Program-made: the position numbers and the translations under genes
From: Clostridia bacterium
GTDB lineage: Bacteria > Bacillota > Clostridia > UMGS1840
NCBI GenBank assembly: GCA_017468465.1
Contig: JAFUIN010000020.1
Span: 1-43,830 of the forward strand
Length of the DNA: 43,830 nucleotides
Reading direction: 5' to 3'
Shown here: piece after piece, positions 25,206 to 33,179 of the stretch
Numbering within the stretch: the stretch's first letter is position 1
How the letters are laid out: every line of letters starts with the position of its first letter
Notes under the pieces: model-generated
The model's database searches: none
What the model was told of the DNA's origin: nothing
What the model saw: only the letters and a program-made list of their open reading frames with translations

Positions 25206-25297
25206 TGGCGGAGAAGGAGGGATTTGAACCCTCGCGACGGTTACCCGCCCTACGCCCTTAGCAGGGGCGCCTCTTCGGCCAACTTGAGTACTTCTCC
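25206..25297 (-). tRNA. tRNA-Ser (anticodon GCT)
   Basis: On the minus strand the 92-nt gene starts GGAGAAG and ends CTTCTCCG plus an encoded CCA. The acceptor stem pairs fully, the T arm carries GGTTCAAATCC, the anticodon loop reads CTGCTAA (GCT, decoding AGC/AGU), and a long variable arm marks the class II serine tRNA. Confidence 0.97.
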
Positions 25298-25330
25298 ACA
25301 ACCGAAATTCAATTCTATATTTTGTTTTGG

Positions 25331-25364
25331 CAGGCAGGCTCCAAACAAATTCAAAACCTGCCTG
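25331..25364 (-). other. Spacer hairpin between the two tRNA-Ser genes
   Basis: An 8-bp stem CAGGCAGG / CCTGCCTG (25331-25338 with 25357-25364) with no T run, so it is probably part of the processed tRNA spacer rather than a terminator. Confidence 0.5.
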
Positions 25365-25371
25365 ACCGTTT

Positions 25372-25458
25372 TGGCGGAGAGACAGAGATTCGAACTCTGG
25401 GCTCTTTCGAGTCACTAGTTTTCAAGACTAGCTCCTTAAACCACTCGGACATCTCTCC
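25372..25458 (-). tRNA. tRNA-Ser (anticodon TGA)
   Basis: An 87-nt minus-strand gene from GGAGAGA to TCTCTCCG plus encoded CCA. The anticodon loop CTTGAAA gives TGA (decoding UCA), the T arm carries GAGTTCGAATCTC, and a long variable arm is present. It is 74 nt upstream of tRNA-Ser(GCT) and shares its promoter. Confidence 0.97.
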
Positions 25459-25476
25459 CTATCAAGAACAAGGTGT

Positions 25477-25505
25477 ATTATATCAAATATATTCCGAATT
25501 GTCAA
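25477..25505 (-). promoter_or_regulatory. Perfect consensus promoter of the tRNA-Ser operon
   Basis: TTGACA (25500-25505), 17-bp spacer, TATAAT (25477-25482) on the minus strand, about 19 bases upstream of the first tRNA. Confidence 0.92.
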
Positions 25506-25540
25506 TACTTTTTGGGGAAATTCTCCCTTTTTTCTGAAAA

Positions 25541-25590
25541 AATCCTTTTGCAATCCGTTCTATTCATCTGCACAGATATCAAGAACGGAT
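25541..25590 (-). terminator. Probable terminator of the amino acid ABC operon
   Basis: A 9-bp stem (25553-25561 with 25582-25590) just past the ATPase stop codon. On the minus strand it is followed after about eleven bases by TTTTTT. The offset T run makes this less certain than the other terminators. Confidence 0.5.
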
Positions 25591-25606
25591 ATAAGCATCG
25601 GATATC

Positions 25607-26353
25607 TTACAAAACCTTGTTCAAAAAGTCGATGGTTCTGGGATTTTTAGGATTGGAAAAAATCTCTTCCGGTGTTCCCTCTTCCACAATAACACCATCA
25701 TCCATGAATAATACACGGTCTGCAACTTCACGGGCAAAGCCCATTTCATGTGTTACAACAACCATGGTCATTCCATCTTTTGCGAGCTGTTTCATAACAG
25801 AAAGTACTTCGCCAACCATTTCGGGGTCTAACGCACTGGTAGGCTCGTCAAACAGCATAATATCGGGATTCATAGCCAATGCTCTGGCAATGGCAACACG
25901 CTGTTTCTGACCGCCGGAAAGCTGCGACGGATAGCTGTCTGCTTTATCGGATAAGCCAACGGTTTCCAATAATTTCAATGCGTTCTCTTTTGCTTCTTCC
26001 TTGGTTGCTTTTTTCAAATCAACAGGTGCAAGCATCAAATTCCGCAATACATTCATATTTGCGAACAAATTGAAGTGCTGAAAAACCATTCCGATGTTTT
26101 CTCTTGCTTTATTGATATTAAGCTTTTTGTCGCTAATGTGATAGCCGTCTATAATGATATCACCCATTGTGATATCTTCCAAACGGTTCATACAGCGAAG
26201 AAAAGTGGATTTACCGGAGCCGGACGGACCAATGACACATACCACTTCTCCTTCTAAAATGTCGGTCGTAATCCCTTTGAGAACTTGCGTGTGACCGAAA
26301 TTTTTCACTAAATTTTCAACATGAATTTTTACGTTTTTACTTCTTACGGTCAC
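25607..26353 (-). CDS. glnQ: Polar amino acid ABC transporter ATP-binding protein
   Basis: A 248-residue ABC ATPase of the GlnQ/HisP type: Walker [11 protein letters not shown]-loop VFQHFNLF, signature [15 protein letters not shown], Walker [15 protein letters not shown] and switch His in VVTHEMGF. It energises uptake of a polar amino acid with the permease and binding protein encoded upstream. The start is GTG at 26353, eight bases after AGGAG and overlapping the permease gene by 17 nt; no good ATG exists nearby. Confidence 0.94.
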   Translation of the reverse strand: MTVRSKNVKIHVENLVKNFGHTQVLKGITTDILEGEVVCVIGPSGSGKSTFLRCMNRLEDITMGDIIIDGYHISDKKLNINKARENIGMVFQHFNLFANMNVLRNLMLAPVDLKKATKEEAKENALKLLETVGLSDKADSYPSQLSGGQKQRVAIARALAMNPDIMLFDEPTSALDPEMVGEVLSVMKQLAKDGMTMVVVTHEMGFAREVADRVLFMDDGVIVEEGTPEEIFSNPKNPRTIDFLNKVL

Positions 26354-27011
26354 GTTTTAAGCTCCTTTCCAACGCATTTGCCACTTGCTGCAAAGCTAAA
26401 ATTACAATCAGATACATCACTGCAACAATCGCCCAGGTTTCAAATGATTTAAAGGTGATTGCAATAACATTCTGTGCTTTGTTTACCAATTCCGGAAAAC
26501 CGATTACTGATAAAATGGAAGTGTCTTTCAAGGTAATAATAAACTGGTTCACGATGCTCGGAATCATATTTTTAATCGCCTGAGGTAATACAACACGGAA
26601 CATAGACCGCCAATAAGAAAGGCCTAAGCTTCTTGCGGCTTCCATCTGCCCGGGGTCAATAGACTGAATCCCTGCACGAATAATTTCCGACATATATGCA
26701 CCGCAGTTTAACGCCAGACAAATTGTACCTGCCTGAAGGGATGTCAATACAAAGCGCAAGCCGAAAATAGTTCTTGCACCATAGGGGATTCCGTAAAACA
26801 CAAAGAAAGCCAAAACAATCATCGGCACCCCACGAATGAGGTTAACATAAATAACCGATATTGCTCTGGACAGTTTGTTATCTACCACGCTGGATAAGCC
26901 GAAGATAACACCCAATATACAACCAAAAAGCAATCCCCAAAGTGCCAACAGCAAGGTTTGCCCCATTGCCGAAAGCAACAAAGAACCATATGTAGTGATA
27001 ATTTGCGTCAT
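26337..27011 (-). CDS. glnP: Polar amino acid ABC transporter permease
   Basis: A 224-residue inner-membrane protein with about five transmembrane segments of the HisM/GlnP family. The cytoplasmic EAA loop reads [20 protein letters not shown], the coupling site for the ATPase. AGGAGGGG lies before the ATG. It follows the binding-protein gene after 94 nt that contain a hairpin, and overlaps the ATPase gene. Confidence 0.93.
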   Translation of the reverse strand: MTQIITTYGSLLLSAMGQTLLLALWGLLFGCILGVIFGLSSVVDNKLSRAISVIYVNLIRGVPMIVLAFFVFYGIPYGARTIFGLRFVLTSLQAGTICLALNCGAYMSEIIRAGIQSIDPGQMEAARSLGLSYWRSMFRVVLPQAIKNMIPSIVNQFIITLKDTSILSVIGFPELVNKAQNVIAITFKSFETWAIVAVMYLIVILALQQVANALERSLKRDRKK

Positions 27012-27053
27012 GGGTATAAACCCCTCCTACTACTATACCTACTCATACGAAGA

Positions 27054-27075
27054 GGCATCGGACACTGCCGATGCC
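27054..27075 (-). other. Intercistronic hairpin between binding-protein and permease genes
   Basis: An 8-bp stem GGCATCGG / CCGATGCC (27054-27061 with 27068-27075) with a six-base loop and no T run. Such hairpins often protect the 5' message, giving more binding protein than permease. Confidence 0.5.
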
Positions 27076-27105
27076 CCACCGTTTTGTTACATAAACTATA
27101 AAATA

Positions 27106-27855
27106 TTAACCGAGATATTTTGCGATGATTTCGTCGTATTTACCGTTTGCTTTGATGTTTTCCAGACCTTTGTTGAATAAGTCAATCAGTTCCTGTTTGG
27201 ATTCATCAAAAATTGCGAAGCCGTACTGTGCAGGGTCGTTTTCAGTGCCTTCAACGAATTTCATGTCTAATTCGCCGGTTTTGATGTTGTATTTCAAAAT
27301 CGGAGTATCGTCTAAACAAGCATCAACCTGACCACCCGTAACTGCCTGATACATATCAGGAGAGGTAGCGAAGGTTACAACTTCAAAACCATACTGGTCT
27401 TTAATGCTTTCTGCATACTGATTGCTCATGGTACCGTTTTTAACAGCAACTTTTTTGCCTGCCAAATCAGCGAAACCGGTGATAGCAGAATCTTTTGCAA
27501 CAGCCATACCCTGGGTTGCATCATAGTAACCGTTAGAGAAAGTCCAGCCGTTTGCTTTTCTTTCATCGGTGATGGAAGCACCAGCGATCATACCGTCTGC
27601 CTGACCTGCCTGACATGCAGCGATTGCAGCATCCCAGCCAATGTACTGAAGGTCATAGGTAAAGCCCTGATCTTCTGCGATTGCAGCTAAGATATCCATA
27701 TCAATCCCAACAATGTTGCCGTCAGCATCCTGGAATTCAAAGGGACTGAAACCTTTATCGGTTGCGATTACAAAGTTTTTGTCGCTTGTAGTACCGCAAG
27801 CAGCCATGCTTACCAGTAACACAAAAGCTAAAACGATTGTAAGAAGTTTTTTCAT
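27106..27855 (-). CDS. Amino acid ABC transporter substrate-binding lipoprotein
   Basis: A 249-residue family 3 solute-binding protein. The signal peptide ends in a lipobox (SMAAC, lipidated Cys20), anchoring it to the outer face of the membrane. The mature part has the two-lobed SBP_bac_3 pattern with FSPFEFQDADGNIVGIDMDI near the start. Substrate is probably Gln, Glu, Cys or a basic amino acid; sequence alone does not decide. GGAGG lies before the ATG. First gene of the three-gene operon. Confidence 0.93.
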   Translation of the reverse strand: MKKLLTIVLAFVLLVSMAACGTTSDKNFVIATDKGFSPFEFQDADGNIVGIDMDILAAIAEDQGFTYDLQYIGWDAAIAACQAGQADGMIAGASITDERKANGWTFSNGYYDATQGMAVAKDSAITGFADLAGKKVAVKNGTMSNQYAESIKDQYGFEVVTFATSPDMYQAVTGGQVDACLDDTPILKYNIKTGELDMKFVEGTENDPAQYGFAIFDESKQELIDLFNKGLENIKANGKYDEIIAKYLG

Positions 27856-27889
27856 ACTATGTATACCTCCAAAAAAAAAGATTATATTT

Positions 27890-27918
27890 ATTTTATCTTA
27901 AATTTATAAAATTGTCAA
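27890..27918 (-). promoter_or_regulatory. Promoter of the amino acid ABC operon
   Basis: TTGACA (27913-27918), 17-bp spacer, TAAAAT (27890-27895) on the minus strand. Confidence 0.85.
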
Positions 27919-27976
27919 GAGTTTCACAAAAAAACTTGAGAATTTATAAAATATTTCCGACAAATTTCACACTATC

Positions 27977-28876
27977 TTATTTTTTTGTTTTTTGAAGCTG
28001 AACTCCACAGACTCCCACCACAATCATCATAATGGCAAAAAAAGCCTTGCCGGAGAACGGTTCTTTCAGGAACAAAACTCCAGCCAATACCGAAACAACA
28101 GTTGTAAAATTGGAAAAAACCGTTGTTTTGGAAACGGGCAAATAAGTATTGGCATAATTCAAAAGAAAAAATGCAACAACAGATGAAACAACACCCAGAT
28201 ACAAAATGCCGGAGGTAAATGAAACCTTCAAAAAGGGGGTAAAAATTGAAATTAGTTGTCCCCTGTTTTCAAACAAAGCAATACTCATAAAAACAACAAG
28301 CCCGGAAGCCATCATAATATAGGTTCGTTTCAGAGGTGAATATTGACCGGAAATTTTCCGACTCAACGTATTGTATGCAACTGAAGAAAACACCGCACCC
28401 AAAAGAAGTAAAATTCCAAGAGGACGCACGGTTCCGTCAGAGGTTCCTAAAAGTGCCATAATAATTGCACCCAACACCGATAATACTGTAAAAACATACT
28501 GCATTGGTGTTGGAATTTCCTTCAGAAACAGAATGCCGCTAAACATGGAAACTACGGGAATCATAGCAATCATCACAGAAGAAAAGGAACTGGTTGTCAT
28601 TTGAATACCATAGGTTTCAAACAAAAAATATAAAATTGGCTGAAACAGCGCCATTAAAAAAAGCAGTCCTGCATGAGAAGTCAGCCGGATTTTTGTTTTG
28701 GAAATTATTACAACTGCAGTCATTACAACAAATGCAATCAAATACCGGTCTGCCAAAACAACAAAAGGCGAAGCGGATTCTAACGCTATTTTTGTAAACA
28801 GAAAGCTAAACCCAAAAATGATTTGAGACAGACAAGCTGCCACAGTTGCTGTAATTTGTTTGTTTTTTGTCTGCAA
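27977..28876 (-). CDS. EamA/DMT-family transporter (downstream copy)
   Basis: A 299-residue protein with ten hydrophobic segments in two EamA repeats, each with the family's E-x-P element (LFLKEIPTP in the first region, LFLKEPFSG near the C-terminus). It is a drug/metabolite exporter by family; substrate unknown. A GTG at 28885 is one base from the GGAG and cannot use it well, so a TTG at 28876 (ten bases away) is chosen with modest confidence. It is the last gene of a six-gene operon and 13 nt after the MFS gene. No clear terminator follows. Confidence 0.82.
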   Translation of the reverse strand: MQTKNKQITATVAACLSQIIFGFSFLFTKIALESASPFVVLADRYLIAFVVMTAVVIISKTKIRLTSHAGLLFLMALFQPILYFLFETYGIQMTTSSFSSVMIAMIPVVSMFSGILFLKEIPTPMQYVFTVLSVLGAIIMALLGTSDGTVRPLGILLLLGAVFSSVAYNTLSRKISGQYSPLKRTYIMMASGLVVFMSIALFENRGQLISIFTPFLKVSFTSGILYLGVVSSVVAFFLLNYANTYLPVSKTTVFSNFTTVVSVLAGVLFLKEPFSGKAFFAIMMIVVGVCGVQLQKTKK

Positions 28877-28889
28877 GGAAAGCACACTC

Positions 28890-30146
28890 CTATTCTACCG
28901 GTTTTCTGCCGGTTTTCCAAAGACAAGCATATACGATAATTGCCAGAATGGGACAAAGTGATGTGGTTAAAATGCCAATTCTCATGCCCAGCTGCTCCGG
29001 TGTCAGAAATAACTGTTCTGCCAGAGAAATCACGGCAGGATTTGCGATTGCAATATCGGTGACTGTGCCTGTCAGCTGTGAAATCAGTGCTGCGCCAAAA
29101 TCGCCTCCCGCAGCCATCATGGCATAAATAAACACGCCGCTTTTGGGAAATTTATCCGCTGAAATAACGATACATCCGGGCCACAACATAGAAGAACAGA
29201 ATCCGACCAGAACACAGGCAACCAGCCCTAACATTGCATTGGAAGAAAGCGCACATATCAGATAACATACTGTTGAGCCGATTGCGCCAAAAAGAATGGT
29301 TCGGAAAATGTTTTTCCCGATTTTGGCATAGAGTGTTCTTCCCAATCCCAAAAATACGGAAAAGAGTGCCACACCGAAAATGTCTCCCCACACCTTTGAA
29401 ATGCCGAGTGCCTGCTCCAGATAACCGGATGCCCATTGTGCCATATTGCATTCAATGGCACCACCTAAAAAGATAGCCAATACACAAAGCCACAAAGTGG
29501 GATTGGAAAGCAAGGTTAACACCCCTGAGACTTTTTCGGGCGTTTTTATTTTGGGAATGGTGACTCCGAAAAACAGCCAAAGAGAGCTAATGGGAAGCAA
29601 AACAAATAGGAGCACCAGGCAATACCACAAATCGGTGGGAAAAATATGCAAAAATGCAGTGGAAATTACCACTACGGGAACAACTCCCCACGCATAAACT
29701 GAATGAAGCTTGCTGGTTTCCCTGTCTGGATCATCTGTTGGAATAGTAGCGATGACAGGGTTGATAAGCACCTCGCACAGCCCAGCTGCCGCTGAAAAAA
29801 TTACGGTCCCAATCAAAAGGCCTGCATATACCGAATCAGGAAAAAATAAATGCCAGATTGCAAAAATTACCATTCCGATGATGGTTAACACCGGTGTAAA
29901 TTTTACTGTTTTTTCGATGTTGAATTTATGAGAAAACAGCGCAAACAACATATCAAGCATTAACTGTGTAAAAAAGTTGATAAATACAAAAAGCCCAAGC
30001 TGTGAATAGGAAAAGCCATAGGTTGAACGAAAGCAGATAAATAACAACGGGGGCAGATTGCATACTACGGACATTGACAAACTGACTGTGTAGCACGCCC
30101 ATCTCAATCGGTTATGTTGGTTTTTTATCCTTTTTTCTAAAATCAT
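28890..30146 (-). CDS. Major facilitator superfamily transporter
   Basis: A 418-residue protein with about twelve hydrophobic segments and the overall pattern of sugar- or metabolite-type MFS carriers. The region between TM2 and TM3 (ALFSHKFNIEKTV) holds a degenerate version of the MFS loop motif. The ATG at 30146 is used; a TTG six bases upstream directly abuts the previous stop and is an alternative (GGGG lies upstream of both). Substrate unknown. It is tightly packed in the operon. Confidence 0.85.
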   Translation of the reverse strand: MILEKRIKNQHNRLRWACYTVSLSMSVVCNLPPLLFICFRSTYGFSYSQLGLFVFINFFTQLMLDMLFALFSHKFNIEKTVKFTPVLTIIGMVIFAIWHLFFPDSVYAGLLIGTVIFSAAAGLCEVLINPVIATIPTDDPDRETSKLHSVYAWGVVPVVVISTAFLHIFPTDLWYCLVLLFVLLPISSLWLFFGVTIPKIKTPEKVSGVLTLLSNPTLWLCVLAIFLGGAIECNMAQWASGYLEQALGISKVWGDIFGVALFSVFLGLGRTLYAKIGKNIFRTILFGAIGSTVCYLICALSSNAMLGLVACVLVGFCSSMLWPGCIVISADKFPKSGVFIYAMMAAGGDFGAALISQLTGTVTDIAIANPAVISLAEQLFLTPEQLGMRIGILTTSLCPILAIIVYACLWKTGRKPVE

Positions 30147-30152
30147 AAACAA

Positions 30153-30758
30153 TTACAACCCCAAATGTTTTCGCAGTTTTTCCGCATCCTGATCAAACAC
30201 ATAGCCTTCAATGCCTATTTTTTTCGCAGCTTCTGCATTTTCCATAAAATCATCCACAAATATGGTTTCTTCTGCCTTTAACTGATAGGTTTTCAAAACA
30301 TATTCATAAATTTCAAAATCCGGCTTTGCCATTCCGACTTCTGCAGAAAACACCAATCCGTCAAACTGTTCCAGAATGGAAACCATCCACGGAATCGTGC
30401 GATATTTTTTGGCAAATGTCATGGTGGCATTGGACAACAGATACATCCGGTATCCTTTTTGCTTCAATTCTCTTACCAAGCGAGCCATACCTGCCACCGG
30501 AGTTGCCGTATTGGTCCAGTTGTTGTAAACGGTGCAAGCATCCTCCCATAAGTGCTTTGGTAATCGGCTGCAAGCTTTTTGAAGCAGCTCCTCGTCGGTC
30601 ATAACGCCACGGTTTAATTTGTCCCAATCCATTGGGTCAAATACCGCCTCACGAATCAGTTTTTGTTCTGCCTCATCGGAAACATATGTTTTTGTTGTGT
30701 AATCCGCCAAGGTCCATCCTAACACATTTCCAAAATCAAAAATAATATTTTTAATCAT
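30153..30758 (-). CDS. HAD-family hydrolase, copy 2 of a tandem pair
   Basis: A 201-residue HAD subfamily IA phosphatase of the YihX type. Motif I is FDFGNVLG (nucleophile Asp near residue 8, with the DxGN form usual in this group), motif II is LLSNAT, the Lys is in MAKPDFEIY and motif IV is VDDFMENAEAAK. The cap region carries DWDKLNRGVMTDEEL. AGGAG sits eight bases before ATG 30758; the GTG at 30767 falls in the RBS. It closely resembles its upstream neighbour, so the two arose by tandem duplication. Likely a small sugar-phosphate or nucleotide phosphatase. Confidence 0.9.
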   Translation of the reverse strand: MIKNIIFDFGNVLGWTLADYTTKTYVSDEAEQKLIREAVFDPMDWDKLNRGVMTDEELLQKACSRLPKHLWEDACTVYNNWTNTATPVAGMARLVRELKQKGYRMYLLSNATMTFAKKYRTIPWMVSILEQFDGLVFSAEVGMAKPDFEIYEYVLKTYQLKAEETIFVDDFMENAEAAKKIGIEGYVFDQDAEKLRKHLGL

Positions 30759-30782
30759 TGCTGTCACTCCTTTGGTTGCTTA

Positions 30783-31388
30783 CTACAGCTCTAAAAATTT
30801 ACGTAATTTTTCTACATCCTGGTCAAAGAGATATCCTTTGATTCCTACTTTTTCACAGCCTTCAATGTTTTTTTTGTTGTCGTCAATAAACACACAATCT
30901 TCTGCCTTCAAAGAAAATTTTTTCAAAATGTATTCATAAATTTCCAAATCCGGCTTTGCCATATGAATGGTGCCTGACAGCACCAACCCGTCAAACTGTT
31001 CAAACAAAGAACGAATCCACGGCACCGTGTGATAGGTTTGCGCAAATCCAATACTGATGTTTGAAAGCAAATACAGTTTATGCCCTTTTTGTTTTAATTC
31101 GTGAACCAATGATGTCATCAGCGGAACCGGTGTCATCGTATTAACCCAATTCCGATAGACATTTTCTGCTTTTCGGTGCATCTGCTTAGGCAAACGGCTG
31201 AAAGCCCCCTCTAAAACCTCTTCATCAGTTATTGCACCACGGTCTAAACGATCCCAATAAAGACGGTCAAATATCACATCACGAATCTGAATCCGTTCTT
31301 CATCGGTGTCAACATAAGGAGCAGTCAAACGGTCAGAATAACACTCCCCTAATACATTTCCAAAGTCAAAAATAATATTTTTTTTCAT
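30783..31388 (-). CDS. HAD-family hydrolase, copy 1 of a tandem pair
   Basis: A 201-residue paralogue of the next gene with the same motifs: FDFGNVLG, LLSNIS, MAKPDLEIYEY, FIDDNKKNIEG. Both copies end with nearly the same residues (FDQDxEKLRKxLxL). They differ most in the cap segment after motif I and around SGTIHMAKP versus SAEVGMAKP, so they may prefer different substrates. The ATG overlaps the preceding EamA stop as ATGA, with AAGGAG about twelve bases away. Confidence 0.9.
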   Translation of the reverse strand: MKKNIIFDFGNVLGECYSDRLTAPYVDTDEERIQIRDVIFDRLYWDRLDRGAITDEEVLEGAFSRLPKQMHRKAENVYRNWVNTMTPVPLMTSLVHELKQKGHKLYLLSNISIGFAQTYHTVPWIRSLFEQFDGLVLSGTIHMAKPDLEIYEYILKKFSLKAEDCVFIDDNKKNIEGCEKVGIKGYLFDQDVEKLRKFLEL

Positions 31389-32323
31389 TCCTGATTGATA
31401 CTCCTTTTCTTGAAATCATTTTGAATGAATATTCCGCAACAGATAAGAAGCAGCGAAATGATCAGCATCATTGGTGATACCCGACTTTGCTCTGAAAGCA
31501 ACCAACGGGACAACACGACACCAAATACCGGTATCATAAAGCTGAATACTGCCACCCGGGATATCGGATTATGTTTTAACAAAATTCCCCACAAGGAATA
31601 TGCCACCGCAGAAAGCAAAGCCAGATATCCCAAAACGAGTACCGCCTGCCAGCTTGCAACAACCACTTTGCCACCCAGTAAGAATCCGGGTAACATCATG
31701 ATGATACCGCCAATCATAAACTGATACCCGCTGATTACAACAGGGTCCTCCACGTGAGAATACCGCTTCATTAAAGAGGATGAGATGCCGTATGCAACGG
31801 TAGCGATAAATACAAATCCGTCACCCAAAAAATTGATATTCCACTGCAGTCCATCAATGTGAATCAGTAAAATTCCGGTAAATCCGATAATACAAGCAAG
31901 CAACTTTTTTAATGTCAGCCTTTCCTGACGAAAGAAAAGACAAGCTACCAAAATTGCCGAAAAAGTTCCGGCTCCACTGATGATGGTTGCTTTTACGCCG
32001 GTGGTATTTGCAACACCAATGTAGAAAAAAATGTACTGTATTACGGTTTGAAACATCGAAATCAAAGTGATTTTCCCAAAATTCCGACGTTTTGGAAATA
32101 GCAATTTCCCCTGAACGATGCTATAGAACATAACAACAATGGCACCTGCAATAAAAAATCGAATTCCGGCAAATAAAATGGTGGAAGCAGTATCCGACAC
32201 CGGAAGCATCAGCTGATAACCAATTTTTATGAAAGGGGTTGCACTTCCCCAAAGCGCACAACAAAATATTGCAATAAATGTCACCACAAACGGCTTCGTC
32301 AAACAATCTTTTTGTTTCATCAT
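31385..32323 (-). CDS. EamA/DMT-family transporter (upstream copy)
   Basis: A 312-residue ten-helix EamA protein beginning MMKQKDCLTKPF. The first repeat contains CALWGSATPFIKIGY, the second VAYSLWGILLKHNPISR. GGAG lies six bases before the ATG at 32323; a longer frame from a TTG at 32353 would overlap the previous gene. It is only distantly similar to the EamA at the end of the same operon. Substrate unknown. Confidence 0.87.
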   Translation of the reverse strand: MMKQKDCLTKPFVVTFIAIFCCALWGSATPFIKIGYQLMLPVSDTASTILFAGIRFFIAGAIVVMFYSIVQGKLLFPKRRNFGKITLISMFQTVIQYIFFYIGVANTTGVKATIISGAGTFSAILVACLFFRQERLTLKKLLACIIGFTGILLIHIDGLQWNINFLGDGFVFIATVAYGISSSLMKRYSHVEDPVVISGYQFMIGGIIMMLPGFLLGGKVVVASWQAVLVLGYLALLSAVAYSLWGILLKHNPISRVAVFSFMIPVFGVVLSRWLLSEQSRVSPMMLIISLLLICCGIFIQNDFKKRSINQE

Positions 32324-32342
32324 CCAATTCTCCAAAAACCGA

Positions 32343-33011
32343 TTACCAAACAAACGGAATCAAGCGATATTTTACCCGTTTTTGATAATCAGAGTAGCCC
32401 TCTAAATTTGCTCTTAAAAAGTTTTCTTCTTCTATCACCCGATTGACAATGAGGATAGGATAGCATAAAAATATAAGCAAGCAAATCCACGACCCAAGCA
32501 TAACAGCCATAGATAAAAACATAACAATGCTAACCGCATACATCGGATGCCGCACAATGCTGTAACACCCGCAGTCGATAATTTGCTGATTTTCACAAAT
32601 TGTAACAGTTCTGGTTAAATATGGATTCTCTCTCATGATTTTTACATAAAACAAGTAGGCAATCAGGTAACATACCGCTGCAAAAACGGACAACCAATCT
32701 GCAACTCTTCCATACCGGAACCGAAAGCTGAAGCCGGAACTTATAAATCCTGCTATAAACATCATAGCACTGCAAACAACAACCATTTTTTGAGAAAAAA
32801 GCGTTTCCCTTGTGTCCAGACGATTTTTAAGCTGCTTGGGTGCTTTGAAAAATAAAACGATGCCGAAAACAGCCATTGGAACAAATACAACCCCAAGGAA
32901 TAACCACCCGTTCCAAAAGTGTACTGTACCAGCAGGAAGAAAGGTCAACAAAACGACTATGACCAATCCAACCAGATATTTCAAAAAGCCCTGTAAAACG
33001 AAATCATTCAT
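32343..33011 (-). CDS. Isoprenylcysteine carboxyl methyltransferase-family membrane protein
   Basis: A 222-residue membrane protein with about five hydrophobic segments and the ICMT/NnrU-like signature: RHPMYAVS (about 152-159) plus EEENFL (about 195-200), the S-adenosylmethionine-binding elements. Bacterial members methylate unknown lipids or small molecules, and no prenylated protein is evident here. AGGAG precedes the ATG. First gene of the six-gene operon, directly behind a consensus promoter. Confidence 0.88.
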   Translation of the reverse strand: MNDFVLQGFLKYLVGLVIVVLLTFLPAGTVHFWNGWLFLGVVFVPMAVFGIVLFFKAPKQLKNRLDTRETLFSQKMVVVCSAMMFIAGFISSGFSFRFRYGRVADWLSVFAAVCYLIAYLFYVKIMRENPYLTRTVTICENQQIIDCGCYSIVRHPMYAVSIVMFLSMAVMLGSWICLLIFLCYPILIVNRVIEEENFLRANLEGYSDYQKRVKYRLIPFVW

Positions 33012-33087
33012 TGGATATCTCCTGACAACAAATAATAAAAACAGTTCAAATATTCCGACAAATTTCTATTCCTTTTTTAACATGCAG

Positions 33088-33116
33088 ATTATAACATAAT
33101 TTATCTGTAATGTCAA
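33088..33116 (-). promoter_or_regulatory. Perfect consensus promoter of the ICMT-EamA-HAD-HAD-MFS-EamA operon
   Basis: TTGACA (33111-33116), 17-bp spacer, TATAAT (33088-33093) with a TG extension, minus strand. The -35 lies right beside the terminator of the upstream SLH gene. Confidence 0.92.
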
Positions 33117-33117
33117 C

Positions 33118-33163
33118 GAAAAAGAAAACCGCTGCCAACATTTTTTTTGCTGACAGCGGTTTT
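33118..33163 (-). terminator. Terminator of the SLH-protein gene
   Basis: A stem of about 15 bp (33125-33139 with 33148-33163, two G-U pairs) and an A/T loop, followed by TTTTCTTTTTC on the minus strand. Confidence 0.9.
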
Positions 33164-33179
33164 AATTGGTTATATGATA

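Noticed and set aside
25511-25535. Plus-strand terminator-like hairpin with a T run
   Set aside because: No plus-strand gene lies upstream, and the stem is only about five base pairs; probably chance.
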